DNA of 64,000 nt from Inonotus obliquus (lineage: Eukaryota > Basidiomycota > Agaricomycetes > Hymenochaetales > Hymenochaetaceae). The stretch covers positions 310,001 through 374,000 of the forward strand of contig JAJHTX010000005.1 of assembly GCA_032164295.1 (NCBI GenBank), given 5' to 3'. How positions within the stretch are numbered: the first letter of the stretch is position 1; every line of letters begins with the position of its first letter. The position numbers and the translations under genes are program-made. This document shows, in pieces, positions 43,243-55,751 of this stretch. The notes below the pieces were generated by a model, which saw only the letters and a program-made list of their open reading frames with translations, made no database searches and was not told the DNA's origin.

Positions 43243-45785
43243 CACCTGCGGATCCCACCCTACGTAATCAAATTAGAGGGAACTTCCCTGTCAAAAGTTC
43301 CCTCTAATTTGGTGCCATTATGAAATTATCCCTATACTACGATTAATACTGTGTCCTGCGCATTAGATATATTATTGATATATGGTTAAGTCATCCTGAC
43401 TAATGCTCTGTAGACCAAGTGTCTGACACATCAGGCAAATGATCGCCGCTCGATCGCTTGGCGCGCCGAGCTTTCCCATTGTCGCCAAGGGCGCCGATCC
43501 CCCCTGGGTGCCGATCTCCGCCCGCCCGACACCCTGTGCTCATTGTCTCTGACAGTGAGCACATATATCTCACTCAATTCTTAACGGATTTTCGTCATTA
43601 TTTTTTTAAAAATCGTGTAAATTCGACTGGAGCCCATAAATAAATAAATAAAAATTTTACTGCAAGTAAATGCGTGGGAATTAAGAAACTACTGTGAAAT
43701 AATATACAATCAAGGCCTCATCAACCTCCCCCGGCCCACATATTCAATCAATTGTCCTAGGAAGTACATAGTCAGTATATGTACATCTACTTGTACATAG
43801 TCACCAAGTATTAGCTCCTTGTAATTAGTTTATAGAAAGTTATTACATTTACCAAATCACCAGAACTACTAAGCCATATCTCCATACCTAGAGCAGATAT
43901 TGACACGATCATTGCTTCAGTATATCAGTATTAGATAGTCAAATGTACCTATAAATTACTGGGTGATACGGTTCAGGGGGGGTGCCTCAGCTTTGCATCT
44001 ATTATTTGATATAAAAAATAAGTATCTCCATGGATTCTCAACCGTTTCCTATGATCCAGGCTGTTTCTAGAAGCTATTACTATGTAGAATAGATATATGT
44101 ATCTAGTGTATATACTACCATAGCATATAGCGAGATGTAGTATAGGTTTGTTAATCATTATTTTCCCCAGACGTTCCGAAATGCAATAACTCTATTTATT
44201 GGGCACCAAATATCATCATTAAGCACTCATTTTAAATATACTATATTGCTTAGCATCTGTACAAAGTTTGGTAAGAATTGGTTAAGATCTGGGCACTATG
44301 CATGCGATACATTAACGAAAATGTATGCACTACATCGAATTTATTAAGTGTTTTCTTAATAATCAACTAAATAATTATCAGGAGAGGCTATAACTTTGAG
44401 TATACATTAGAACTAAGTATTGCTACAACTTACAGGCACTGAGACAGTGAGGGGTAGGTGTTATGGTGCAAGGGGGGCATATGGGGGCTGAATCGACAGA
44501 AACAGAAGGAGATAACAGTGCTATTACTTGATGTCTAGCATACCCATATGCCCCCCTTGCACCACAACACCTACCCCTCACTGTCTCAGTGCCTGTAAGT
44601 TGTAGCAATACTTAGTTCTAATGTATACTCAAAGTTATAGCCTCTCCTGATAATTATTTAGTTGATTATTAAGAAAACACTTAATAAATTCGATGTAGTG
44701 CATACATTTTCGTTAATGTATCGCATGCATAGTGCCCAGATCTTAACCAATTCTTACCAAACTTTGTACAGATGCTAAGCAATATAGTATATTTAAAATG
44801 AGTGCTTAATGATGATATTTGGTGCCCAATAAATAGAGTTATTGCATTTCGGAACGTCTGGGGAAAATAATGATTAACAAACCTATACTACATCTCGCTA
44901 TATGCTATGGTAGTATATACACTAGATACATATATCTATTCTACATAGTAATAGCTTCTAGAAACAGCCTGGATCATAGGAAACGGTTGAGAATCCATGG
45001 AGATACTTATTTTTTATATCAAATAATAGATGCAAAGCTGAGGCACCCCCCCTGAACCGTATCACCCAGTAATTTATAGGTACATTTGACTATCTAATAC
45101 TGATATACTGAAGCAATGATCGTGTCAATATCTGCTCTAGGTATGGAGATATGGCTTAGTAGTTCTGGTGATTTGGTAAATGTAATAACTTTCTATAAAC
45201 TAATTACAAGGAGCTAATACTTGGTGACTATGTACAAGTAGATGTACATATACTGACTATGTACTTCCTAGGACAATTGATTGAATATGTGGGCCGGGGG
45301 AGGTTGATGAGGCCTTGATTGTATATTATTTCACAGTAGTTTCTTAATTCCCACGCATTTACTTGCAGTAAAATTTTTATTTATTTATTTATGGGCTCCA
45401 GTCGAATTTACACGATTTTTAAAAAAATAATGACGAAAATCCGTTAAGAATTGAGTGAGATATATGTGCTCACTGTCAGAGACAATGAGCACAGGGTGTC
45501 GGGCGGGCGGAGATCGGCACCCAGGGGGGATCGGCGCCCTTGGCGACAATGGGAAAGCTCGGCGCGCCAAGCGATCGAGCGGCGATCATTTGCCTGATGT
45601 GTCAGACACTTGGTCTACAGAGCATTAGTCAGGATGACTTAACCATATATCAATAATATATCTAATGCGCAGGACACAGTATTAATCGTAGTATAGGGAT
45701 AATTTCATAATGGCACCAAATTAGAGGGAACTTTTGACAGGGAAGTTCCCTCTAATTTGATTACGTAGGGTGGGATCCGCAGGTG
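43243..45785. mobile_element. Giant palindromic (foldback) element
   Basis: Arms 43243-44485 and 44543-45785 are 1,243 bp each and reverse complements with, as far as I can read, one mismatch (44464 region); the loop 44486-44542 is 57 bp. The outer ends read CACCTGCGGATCCCACC. The 8-bp sequence CCCATCGC directly abuts both ends (43235-43242 and 45786-45793), so it is a target duplication. The arms are AT-rich, unlike the neighbourhood. Each outer end also has a 17-bp hairpin (43269-43285 with 43295-43311, 9-nt loop). Only 61-codon frames occur, once per arm. Paralogous flanks at about 35280 lack the insert. An 8-bp duplication allows hAT, KDZ, P or a foldback class; no transposase to decide. 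Confidence 0.9.
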
Positions 45786-45793
45786 CCCATCGC

Positions 45794-46146
45794 TCTGAAA
45801 ATTTGCAACCCAGATTTCAGCCCAGTTCAATCACTTGAACGAATGAATAGCTTTAACCGCGTACTTTTCTTGTGTAAGTCGTGTTGCATCGTTTCACAGT
45901 TTCTTTCACTCATGGACACCATCCAGGCGGCTGACCCTCTTGCCACTGGGTTTCTTCTTTCTCAATGCCATCTCGTCGAAGTTCAGAGTAATGATCAGGA
46001 TAGCATCGGTGGCTAAATATTCGAGGATACTCGTTACAAAGTGATCTATTACTCGGGGATAGTACAAATATGGGATTTGGTGTGTGGTTTGATGGAGATG
46101 GGACGGCACTTAAGACGGGCGGGGAAGCTAGGTAAGATTCGTATTC
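45794..46146. repeat. 3' flank of B3
   Basis: Continuation of the B-type flank past the palindromic element; no gene. Confidence 0.6.
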
Positions 46147-47490
46147 CTACTCTTGTGGAGGCTGACACATTCTTTCCAGCACCACGATACATTCTGCCCT
46201 TAGTGGATCCCAGCCCATGCTCACAGCCCTGCGATAACAGGGACTGTCTGTCCCGCGGTTGCGCAAGTGTCGGCGGCAGCTGTCCGCCCGGGTGAAATTC
46301 TCTATTGCGCAGAGGGGAACACCGACCGGGCACGGCATGTTCTTTCCAGGACAATACCACAAACGGGTCTTGTCGTGTACAGTTTGGGTGTGTCGGTCTA
46401 GAGAGGACTTACGCCCGTACATGTTTCCACATGTCGGGCATATCAGCTGACCGCCGGACGTGGAAGGATTGCCGTTGATGGATCCCTCTGGCTCTGGCTC
46501 TATCAATGTTCCCGCCTCCACCTCCACCTGCATCTCCGTCCCCGTCTCCGGCGGGTTCCCGAGGAGCTGAGGCGCGCCGGTGTGCGGCATCGCCTGCCCC
46601 TCGAAGAGACCTTGAATGATTTTTGGTTTTGCAACATCTGCGATTGCCAATTGTTGTTCAAGGCTAATCTGTTGCATCGTATTTGTTTGACCCGTGTTGA
46701 GATAAGACGCACCCATACCTTCGCACCAGGATGCGAATTGCGCATCCATGTGCGCAAAGTTCCCCGTGCTATGGGTCGCTTGGGTTGATTGGAAGGGTTG
46801 CCGCTGCGGGTGTGCAGAGCCAACTGAATTGACATGCATGATGTCGCGTGTCTGTGGGTTAGGTTGGACCATACGGGTGGAGGTATATGGACCTGACACC
46901 GAGAACCGGTGTGGATCCCCATTCGATGTCGATGGACCACAGACATCATTGCGACCCAAGTGTTGTTGCACGCTGTGCGGATCGAGGAAGAATACCGGAT
47001 CGGCATAGAACGCCGGATCCGTGATAGTGTTCGATGACGGATTTGGATGCGAGCCCGGCTTGTACTCCTGCCAGGATACGCTGCCGTGGCCAGGGTTGGT
47101 TTGAAGGAGTTGGGGCGTTGCTATGCCTGAGGTTCCAGTACCCGGGAGGTACGCCGAACACAACTGAGCAGTAGAGGAGGAATAGGGATGAAGCTAAACT
47201 AGTCATCAGCGACTGTTGGATTTCTGATAGAAGATTTGCTTACAGATGATTCCCCAGCCCAACCTGCGAAAGGCATACTGTCGACCGGTGCATCGTAGGG
47301 CTGATGCTTGTTGGAAGGGAGAATCCGTAAGTTGACTCAGACCACTGACGGATGTTTTGAAGGAACTTACCAGCTGACCTCCGTTGAGGGTATGATCCGC
47401 GAACACATTATCCGCATAGTTGTTGTGGTGTTCAGCACCAGTCGAATAGTTCGCCTCCGGTGGGCTGTATGGAGGGAATGATCTGTACAT
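46147..47490 (-). CDS. C2H2 zinc-finger protein B3
   Basis: Three exons: 47371-47490 (40 codons), 47244-47306 (21) and 46147-47193 (348 plus stop), total 409 aa, phase 0 throughout; introns GTAAGT...ACAAG and GTAAGC...TTTAG. N terminus MYRSFPPYSPPEANYSTGAEHHNNYADN; long Gln/Thr/Pro/Gly-rich centre; finger C-x2-C-x12-H-x4-H (CPTCGN...HTQTVH); then WYCPGKNMPC, a Cys/His cluster and CYRRAVSMGWDP. By domain, a putative DNA-binding regulator. TATATAAAG at 47602-47610, 112 bp upstream. It is the B copy with both an ATG and full exon structure that differs most from B1/B2. Confidence 0.8.
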
Positions 47491-47610
47491 TTCGGACACT
47501 CGTTCGCAATAGGGGAGATGAGAGCCCGGATGGTGAGTAGAGGAGGGGATGGTGATGAGAGGAGGGCAAGTTGTTGGGGCATCTTGGCGGAAAATCTCGC
47601 GCTTTATATA

Positions 47611-49461
47611 CCTTCGCGGACTGGTCCCTCTCTGTCGCCAAAGCGCGCCCATAAAGAGAGTGGAAGGTCATTGTTCCCTCCCGTCATTGTCCTCTTTCTT
47701 TCTTTTCAGGCCTAATTTGGTTTAGACTTTCGTGGCCCATAGGTTCCCATCTTGTCTAAGAACTAAGAATGAATGAATTTTCTCCTTATTCCCTCCACCC
47801 AACTTCCCTCTCCCCTCGCATGTCTTATATTGCTCCCTCGACCAACTTCTGCGCTTTAGATTACAGCAGAAGAGGACTCGGAAGAGCGACAATAGTGTTC
47901 GATTCGCGAGACGATGGGTTTGAGAACGGAAGTAAAATCCGATCGCCGTTGTGGCCTGCCAATGGTTGCCAAAAACGCTTGCGAAGGGACAGTGACCCTG
48001 AATGCTGTCCCCTTTCTCCTGTCTGGTTTCATCGGTCGCACGCATCCTTTCACAGTGATTCGAAAATTATGCAGGCCACGCTTGGCTCTGCTCTGGAGGA
48101 GACGATTTAGGTTACTACTCTCTCAGTCAGATCCCACCCTCCGAGTGGGGGAGGGGAGTTTTTTACAACAGGCAGGACGCAGTCCATTTTCGACCAGTCT
48201 ACTCCCGTCGTCGCCTCTTCCTTTCCGACCAGGTTATCTTCAGCTTTCAATTAAGTTAACACCTGAGGTCTGTTCTTCGTGTCACAAGGGAGGATCCGCC
48301 CTCGTTGATCGTAGAATCGGTTCGTGGCTTCGATCGCAGATCGCAATTGACGCACAAAGTAAAGCCTGGTTGGGCGCCGTAAATCACTGCCGATAGTGTG
48401 TGCCTATTCCTGAAGTTATTAAGAGATAATCTATACACTTCTATTAATCCGTCCAATGCTTCTACAAAGTTGCGATAGGACTTCCACGGATGTATTCATT
48501 TACTTCCAGGTCTCTTAGTTCACGTTTTCTTTAGCACCTTCAATACGAATGCTCCGTGCGAGAGCGCAACCTGACGCCAGTGGAGACAGACATGAGATTC
48601 GAAGAGCTGTTTGATCAAAACTCACGACTGGGCAACTTGTTTTTGGCTCCTAATCTCCCGGGGATCTCGATGCCTCGACGCGTCGCCAGATGAGAATTTG
48701 TAAAGGATGTTAGACATTAAGACTCTCCTTGCCAAACCGTCTGGCACTGCATTGGACAAACGAATTGGTAGTAAAGGCAAGCATCTCAAAATTACCCATT
48801 GATGTCTTCATTCAAGCTTCTTGATAAAATGTCCTGCACCATTTATATACATGGTTATCTTCAATCATCCTCCAGATACAGCGTTCTCTGGAGCCTAGAT
48901 CATCATTCATCTGTGCGTTCGCGATTTTGCCGAAGTGGATGTCTGCGTATGGGAAGCTTGATTATGTCATATATAATTATATATAAGGTTAGTATTACAT
49001 AACGTACCTCTGGTGACATAAGTTACATTGTCGAGACGAGAAGTACATTTTTTTCATCGATGATTTGAGATTCCTCCTGGCAAACTGCATCTAGAAAGAA
49101 AGGCTGGATCAGAATGCATCGCTCGCACTTGTCGCACTCGTGAGGTACGTCGAATCTCTGCTTACCCTCGTTAAACGCTTCAAGACTCAGATTCAGACCG
49201 TTGCATCTTCTTTGGTGGTACATCTCTCCTCATCTGAGAACGTCTTTATGATAAGAGTTGGCATTCACCAAAAGTCGCGGGTTTACGCTAAGTACAGGAG
49301 AGATCGGGAACGATCCACATCATTAAGAGCGAAAACAGGGAAGGAAATGTGGGTGGTTGGCGGCGCTGGAGATGGGTATTCGAGGACATAGAAGATGTTG
49401 GGGGCAGATAGAAGCGAGGCGAAGTGGGAAGGGGGAAGACGTCTCTTTGGGGGAAGCTTGG
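47611..49461. repeat. B3 upstream flank and A4 3' flank
   Basis: 47611-48120 matches the B1/B2 upstream flanks; the short conserved ORF is cut here by a stop after its 14th codon or so (48069). 48637-48700 repeats the fragment next to the ATCase remnant at 63838-63887 (inverted). 49020-49461 is the A-type 3' flank. No gene. Confidence 0.5.
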
Positions 49462-50522
49462 TCACGTCCGCATCCAAGGCGGTCGATAACCCTTCAGTCG
49501 ACATACGCTTCCCCTCTTATATGGGTGCCATCTCAGAGCCATCGCTGCTTGGTAGCATGCGCTACCTGGTTCCTTCCTGACATGCGCCAGTATCTGGTCG
49601 CGGCGTTTGAACCCTTCGTATATTGGGCAGCAGCCCGTCTCCAGGCCTGGGCAGTACCAGCGCTCGAAGTCAGGATCATGGCACGTCCTCATGTGCCTGT
49701 CTCTATCTGGCACCCTTGAATATGCCAATTTGCACCCTGGAAAAGTGCACGCAACTGCTGAACTCGGGGCATTTTTTCGCCCAGGTCGCCTCCTCTGCGG
49801 CTTTGCCTCGTTATCAGGCGTCGTCGTCGGTGGGGGCGAGGAAGAAGTTGACGTTGGCGACGACGAGGACGACGTCTGGGTATTCATGGTTTGGAATTGG
49901 TTTAGCGTTGCGACACCAGAATCTGACATCGCACGCTCTGCATTCTCTTGATATTTGTTTGTGATTCCAGCACTAGCTGAGCTCGAACATTGTTCAAGAC
50001 TTATCAGCTGTGTGGAACCAGTGCCTGTGTCGGCATCTGGAGTAGGCACCACCAGATGAACCATGTCTGGTTCTCGGTGCCCAACATCAGTAATCTTGAG
50101 GGGGAGCGGCGTCAGAGAAGGATGACTTTGTCGTGGAGGGTAGGTGCTTACGATGTCTTTACAATAATATATTGCACTCAGAAGCAGAATATTACACCAC
50201 CAATCGAATTCCTTGGGGTCCAGGGCAGCGAGCGGACGGTCAAAAGCAGACGCACCGTAAATGGGTGCAAAAAAGGAATTGTCCTTGATTATTGGATGTT
50301 GTCAGTTGAAGTGTTCGATGATGAAGGGCGAATGCTTGCCAGTTTCTGCCATCTGGTTAATTCGTGGGGACGGTTTGCTGCTGCAGCATCGTTGACTGCA
50401 GTAGGATACTGCGTCCGAGGGAGAATGGCTGATCTATCAGGATGCACATAATAGTGATACTGCTTCTGCGGGGGAAAGGCTCCAATAGGAGACACAGAGT
50501 ATTGATGAAAGTACGAATACAT
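49462..50522 (-). CDS. C2H2 zinc-finger protein A4
   Basis: Three exons: 50340-50522 (61 codons), 50152-50283 (44) and 49462-50094 (210 plus stop), total 315 aa. It is the most diverged A gene. Intron 1 begins GCAAGC (GT in A2/A3) and intron 2 begins GTAAGC (GC in A1-A3), so the two donor types are swapped. Exon 2 is 25 codons longer than in other A genes and adds a Trp/Leu/Tyr-rich piece (FDWWCNILLLSAIYYC). The finger CTFPGC...HMRTCH, RWYCPGLETGCC and ACYQAAMALRWHP follow; the last motif has Arg in place of Gly before Trp. The TATA region is degraded (TATTCTAA). Confidence 0.65.
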
Positions 50523-52507
50523 CGATAAAGCTAAGGGTTGGACTCAAGAGACGGTGGTAGAGAAGGCGGGGAGAGAAGATGGTTGGGGAGACAGAGGTTC
50601 AGGTTGGGTTGTTAGAATACCTTTCCAGAGACCGGTGTCGAGAAGGAGACCAGGAAACGTGGCCTGGTCAGGATTCAGTGCTAAGGTCTTGTTCACTGTT
50701 CTGTTCACCTAAATTCGGTTAGGTAGCTACGCTGTGGCCCTCGGAGTACGTCGCAATGACATGCGTGATGAACGGGGTTCTTCTCTAATTAAGTATTCCC
50801 CTATCAGCATCGGCGGAATATAAATCGCGAAGCTCGCGCGGTGAGCGGGAAGCCATTGTGAACAGATTTAGGACATTTGGACCAATTGGGCGGGTCATCA
50901 ATATGGCTTTTAGATATTTGGACTTAACCATTGTCTCAGTCTGCAATATGGAATAGCCCTCCTCGATTTCTGTGATTGAAATTTGTGTGGCGACTGTCCT
51001 TCGAGGGGAGTGTCGCCTCTCAATGACTTTTCGCGGCTTCATTTGATGACTTGATCGGCGTCTGGGTCCGTTTACCTCCGGATGGCGCGCGTGGAATGGA
51101 AAGCATCTCTACTCGTCCACCTTCAAGACGAGAAGGCGAGGGGTAGGGTGACATTCTCAAACAGGGAGAGACCCGATGCGGTCGCTCGGAATCACGCCAG
51201 GCCCTGGTTTACTGCTTCGAAACCATTGTGGATGAGAGCAGTGGTGCGCATAACAGCATTCATGACTCTATAATCATCTCGAGCATATATCAGCCCTATT
51301 TACCTATGCGGTATCCGTTGTTCAAGCCCTTCAGCATGGCAATGAAGCACGGTTTCCTTCAATCACTATCGCAGACTGAGTCCAGCACCAACGCCCACAC
51401 AAAAGGCCCAGTGCGCAAAGACCAATATTTATTCACCAGCAGTAGAGCCCAAGTATGTGCGTCACACCCACCTGAAATCATGAAAAGTCGAAAGTGAGAC
51501 ATTCGCCATTCGCCATTCGCCGAGGGGACGATCAGGGTCTCTCGTTAATTTCCGACTCCGCTGATTTGATGCCAAGGGAAACACATGCTGACCAATCTGT
51601 TTCGATAACTGTGGCGAGTGAGGGAATCGAACGTCGGCTCCTTTCCGTTGCCCGTAATTTCCCGATGACTTGCTCCCACTTGTCAACAGAAGCCTTCAGA
51701 TGATTCTCAAACTCGAGTGTCCCTGGTCGGTGCATGAATCAATCATTGTGAGTGAGTGGAATGGATTTGTTCCATTAGTTCTCGCCGTAAGTCTTTCCTC
51801 GATTCGGACGATGTCTCGACAGGTTGGTTGATTTACTATAGGACAATACGTGACAAACCGTCTTGCAGATCACTCGTCAACACCGATAGGCACAGTATTA
51901 CCGCGCCTTTCTGCCTCTGAAACTCTAGCTAGAATCTTGCCAACGTCAGCAAGACGAACGATCAGACTTATCGAGAACTCTGACTACACAGTGCAAAGTG
52001 TCTCCACTTAACTCTCTACGCATTTTCTACATCTTATGCGATCGTGGTCCGCCTCCCATGAACCTCCAAAACTAGGCTCAGGAGAAGTTGCACTGATTGG
52101 CGCCGGACAGTGCACATTGGCTGTCGACTCCATTCTCTTAAAAGGCGCAACCAGAGAGTCGATCTTCACCTGACGTCTACTCACAGGCATCCACGGTATC
52201 AACACCCAAACAGTAACATAGTTTCCTGAAGGACGAATCAATCGACTCACATGCACAAAGTGGAAGGCTCCGCAAAATATGACAACAATAACAACACAGT
52301 GCAAATTAGGGAGGCAAGTATTGCTTCGCCTCTTTCAAAAGGCATTTAAACGGTCCGTCTACGAGATATTTCTGAACAACTCACTCTCCCTCCTCTTTCC
52401 CCCGCACTCACATGCCCCAACAGCCGAACTCGGACCATTGCATCTCATGCTATCTTGTGCCCCGCCTCGTATTATCAGGCTTGCAAAAGCTTGGCAGACG
52501 ACAGCGG
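50523..52507. repeat. 5' flank of A4, no gene recognised
   Basis: Diverged copy of the flank upstream of A2 and A3. The minus-strand frame 51532-51735 (67 codons) has a helical reading (FENHLKASVDKWEQVI) that is broken in A2 and A3; a remnant of an unknown gene is possible. 52325-52440 carries the orphan promoter-like block. Confidence 0.45.
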
Positions 52508-52990
52508 TTATCTCACGCCTAAGTGTAGGTGAGCACTTTCGCACTTGAACTCATCCCCTGATTCACGGCCGAAGATTCTGTACCTTAATAGTGAAGATAG
52601 CACGCTCCCAGCGAGAATTCCCTTGCAAGAATCGGTGAGGAGCAGACGAAGGAAGAATATGACCTTGGGTATGAACTGAAGATTCAAAATCAGAAGATAT
52701 ATGAGAAGTGAGTGGTTGACGGCGTTGAAGGTGGGGTGTTCGAGAATAGAGAAGGGATCGGAGGTGGATTGACTTATTCCCCCCCTTTCATTTGGGTGCC
52801 ATCCAAGAGACATCGCTGCTCGGTAGCATGACCTGCTGGTTCCCTCCTAACATGGGCTAGAATTTGGTCGGTGCGTATTGTAAACCATTTATCTTTTGAG
52901 AAGCCGACCTACAGGAATAGGCAAAATAAGGTGCATGCGATACTCCGCCAGGGCTGTGATGGAATAATGAATTCCGTTTCGATGGGTTCC
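52508..52990 (-). pseudogene. Zinc-finger remnant C4 (A-type tail)
   Basis: Only the end of an A-type finger region remains (about 52780-52870, CYRAAMSLGWHPNERG-like across frame breaks). It sits in the C position of macro-unit 3. Confidence 0.55.
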
Positions 52991-53610
52991 ATCTCCGGTC
53001 TGAATGTTGTCTGTCCAGGCATATGCATTTCATAGCTCCTGGGTCTTGATTTTCTAACTCCCAGTTAACTTCCTGCTCAACTCCCTGACCTCGATAGCTC
53101 GGTTTTTAATTCATACATGTCAAGCTGAGATTACAGACAAAGAGAACGTAGACTCCAAAAGTTACCTTGTGGTTTGAGTTACATAATACAAGGTTCACAG
53201 TTTCCTATTCTGGCAGATCCGTCTCGAAGTTTTCAACCCGAATTTTCCGAACTTTCCTGCACATCCTCAAGTGCTGACTTGAACAAGCAGATGGCCAGCC
53301 ATGTTCATGTCCTGAAGATGTAAGTTGTATTGCATTGTTCCACGGTTTCCCCTCTCCTCGCTCATGAACACCATCCAGGCCGCTGACTTGCTCCCACTGG
53401 GTTTCTTATTTCTCATCGTCTCATCGAAGGTCAAACGAATGATCGGCACCATTGGCGAGCAGATATTCGTATTACAAGGAGATTGGGAGTGATATGTAAT
53501 TCAGAGATGGATTTGGGGATGGAATGAGAAGAGTACAATAGTAGGACATCGATCTGTGTGGATATGTGGGATATGCGAGGACGACGACTATGAAGGAAAG
53601 GAACAAATTC

Positions 53611-54831
53611 TTACTGCGTTTTCTGACACTTTCTCTCCAACACTCCTACAGACGCCACCTTCGACGGGTTCCAACCCATGTATAGGGCGACTTGGTAGCA
53701 TGGACTATGTTTCCCGCGCTTCAGCAGGTGCCGGTGGCAGTTGTCCCGCCGGTTGAATGACTGTTTAGTACATTTCCCCATGTTTCTGGGACATGGCATG
53801 CCCTTCCCAGGACAAATCCATAAGCGGCTACCGTCGTGTACGGATTCGATGTGTCGCAACAGGGTAAACTTGTTCTTGAACGTGTCCAGACACTCTAGAC
53901 ACGTCAGGCGACCGCTGGGCCTTACACGATCGCTGGATCCCAACCCTGCCTCTGCCGCCACCGCCCCTGACTCCACCCCCGCCTCCATTTCCGTCCCCGT
54001 CCCCGTCTCCGTCTCCGTCTCCGGGAGGTTCCCGAGGAGCAGAGGCGCGCCGGCATGCGGCATCGCCTGCCCCTCGAAGAGACCTTGATAGATTTTCGTG
54101 TTTGCAACGTTTGCCAATGCCGAATGTTTGTCAAGGCTTGCATGTTGCATTCTTGCTGGTGCAGCGTTTGCGTGGGCTTGCCCCGGGTCTGGATAGTATA
54201 CCCCCGAACCTTCGCCCCAGGACGCATCCATGTGCGCATATTTTACCATGCTATTGGTCGGCGGGAATGCAGATCCAAATGGATCAGCATCCCAGAAGGG
54301 TGGTTGGATTGCGTGCTCGAGGGGATATTGGCCGACTAGCGAGAACTGGTGTGGTTCCGTATTCCACTTTGAGGACTCCTGGCGAGATGCACCGTCATGA
54401 CCAAGGTTGGACAGAATATGTAGTTGCATTGCCATTTCTGAGGGTCCTGTACCTGAGAGGTACTCCGAACAGAAAGACGTAGTGTAGGAGGACTGGAGAT
54501 TCTCCATCCTCCCTCCGTCGCTCCAGCGTCCTGAAGGACGAAGCTGAAGTGGTCATCAGCGACGGTTTGCTTTCTAACAGGAAATATACTTACAGATGAA
54601 TCCCCAGCCCAGTCGTAATGTCCTTCAATGGACATAATGTCGATCGGTGCGTCGTGGGACTGATGCTTGTTGGAAGGGAAAATCCGTAAGTTGACTCAGT
54701 CCAGTGACGGATGTTTTGAAGGAGCTTACCAGCTGGCCTCCTTTGAGGGTGTGATCCGCGAACATGTTGTCCGCGTAGTCGTTGTGGTGCACAGCACCAG
54801 AATGATAGCTCGCCTGGAAGGATTCGTGCAT
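53611..54831 (-). CDS. C2H2 zinc-finger protein B2
   Basis: Three exons: 54730-54831 (34 codons), 54594-54665 (24), 53611-54543 (310 plus stop), total 368 aa, all phase 0; introns GTAAGC...CAAG and GTAAGT...TTCAG. The ATG at 54829-54831 is intact, unlike B1. The centre is rich in Ala, Gly, Gln and Glu with a Glu/Thr/Gly repeat (ETETETGTGTEMEAG) longer than in B1. Finger C-x2-C-x12-H-x4-H (CLECL...HIESVH), then WICPGKGMPC, RRDNCHRHLL and CYQVALYMGWNP. By domain, a putative nuclear DNA-binding protein. TATATAAAG at 54936-54944, 105 bp upstream. Confidence 0.82.
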
Positions 54832-54935
54832 GTCGTTCGCAATAAGTGAAGACAAGTACTTGGATGGAGAGTAGAGGGAGGGATGGTGATGATAGGAGGG
54901 CAAGTTGTTGGGGCATCCTGGCAGAGAATCTCGAG

Positions 54936-54944
54936 CTTTATATA
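54936..54944 (-). promoter_or_regulatory. TATA box of B genes
   Basis: TATATAAAG read on the minus strand, conserved at 24865-24873 (B1) and 47602-47610 (B3) in the same context (GAAGGTATATAAAG), 105-113 bp before the start. Confidence 0.6.
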
Positions 54945-55439
54945 CCTTCGCGGACTGGTCCCTCTCAGTCGTCAAAGCGCGCCCATATAGAGAGTGGAAG
55001 GTCATTGTTCCCTCCTTTCATTGTCCTCTTTCTTTCTTTTCAAGCCTAATTTGGTTTAGACTTTCGTGGCCCGTAGATGCCATCTAGTCTAAGAATGAAT
55101 AAAATTTCCTCCACCCGCCTTCTTTCTCCCCTCGCATGTCCTGTATTCCTCCATCGGTCAACATATTCATTACAGATCACAGCAGCAGAGGACTAGGAAG
55201 AGCGACGATAGTGCACGATTCGCGAGACGGAGCGAAACTGAACGGGAGTAAAATGCGAAACGGGAGTAAACTGCGATCACCCAGACCGTTGTGGCCGCCT
55301 AATAGTTACCAAATAGGCTTGCAAAGGGACTGCGACCCTGAAGGCTATCCCCTTTCTCCTGGAGTGTTTTGACCTGAGATTTGAGATATTCCACGTTGCA
55401 TCGGTCGCACGCGTTCTCTCGCACAGTGACTCGAAAATT
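54945..55439. other. B2 upstream flank
   Basis: Same as the B1 flank 24874-25372; no gene. Confidence 0.5.
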
Positions 55440-55751
55440 ATGCAGGCCACGATTCGCTCTGCTCTGGAGGTGACAAATTCAGCTCTCCGCTCAAAGCAAG
55501 GACAAAGGGTAGGTCCCGATCGGAGCTCACTCACCGAGAGGGGGAGAGCAGTTCTGAACGACTGGCAGGACAGAGCTCATGACGACCAGCCACGATGGAC
55601 TTTATGTCATCGGATAGCACTGCGAATGTTCAAGAGCACCATCGTCGCGACCGCTTCAGACGAGTGTGACATAACGGACTGGAATGCTATGTATATTTTA
55701 TTCGCAAGAGAGAAGGGCGAACCTAGCTCGATCAGTCGAACAATCGATTAA
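55440..55751 (+). CDS. Short ORF conserved between macro-units, second copy
   Basis: 103 codons, full-length match to 25373-25684 with few changes. Unknown product; followed by the WD40 remnant as in unit 1. Confidence 0.3.
   Translation: MQATIRSALEVTNSALRSKQGQRVGPDRSSLTERGRAVLNDWQDRAHDDQPRWTLCHRIALRMFKSTIVATASDECDITDWNAMYILFAREKGEPSSISRTID

Larger units (their letters stand above)
43165..52990. repeat. Macro-unit 3: modules B3-A4-C4
   Basis: Same order as units 1 and 2 but more diverged, and interrupted at its left edge by the palindromic element. The similarity begins at about 43165 (TTACATAACA...CAGTTTCCATCTTTGGCAGA). Confidence 0.75.

Noticed and set aside
43458..43643. 61-codon ORFs in the palindrome arms as genes
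   Set aside because: Their presence in both arms follows from the inverted symmetry; they have no domain, splice or promoter signal.
43243..45785. The palindrome as an assembly artefact (hairpin read)
   Set aside because: Exact 8-bp duplications abut both outer ends, the loop is unique sequence, and paralogous flanks show the empty site. An artefact would not create a target duplication, though reads should still be checked.
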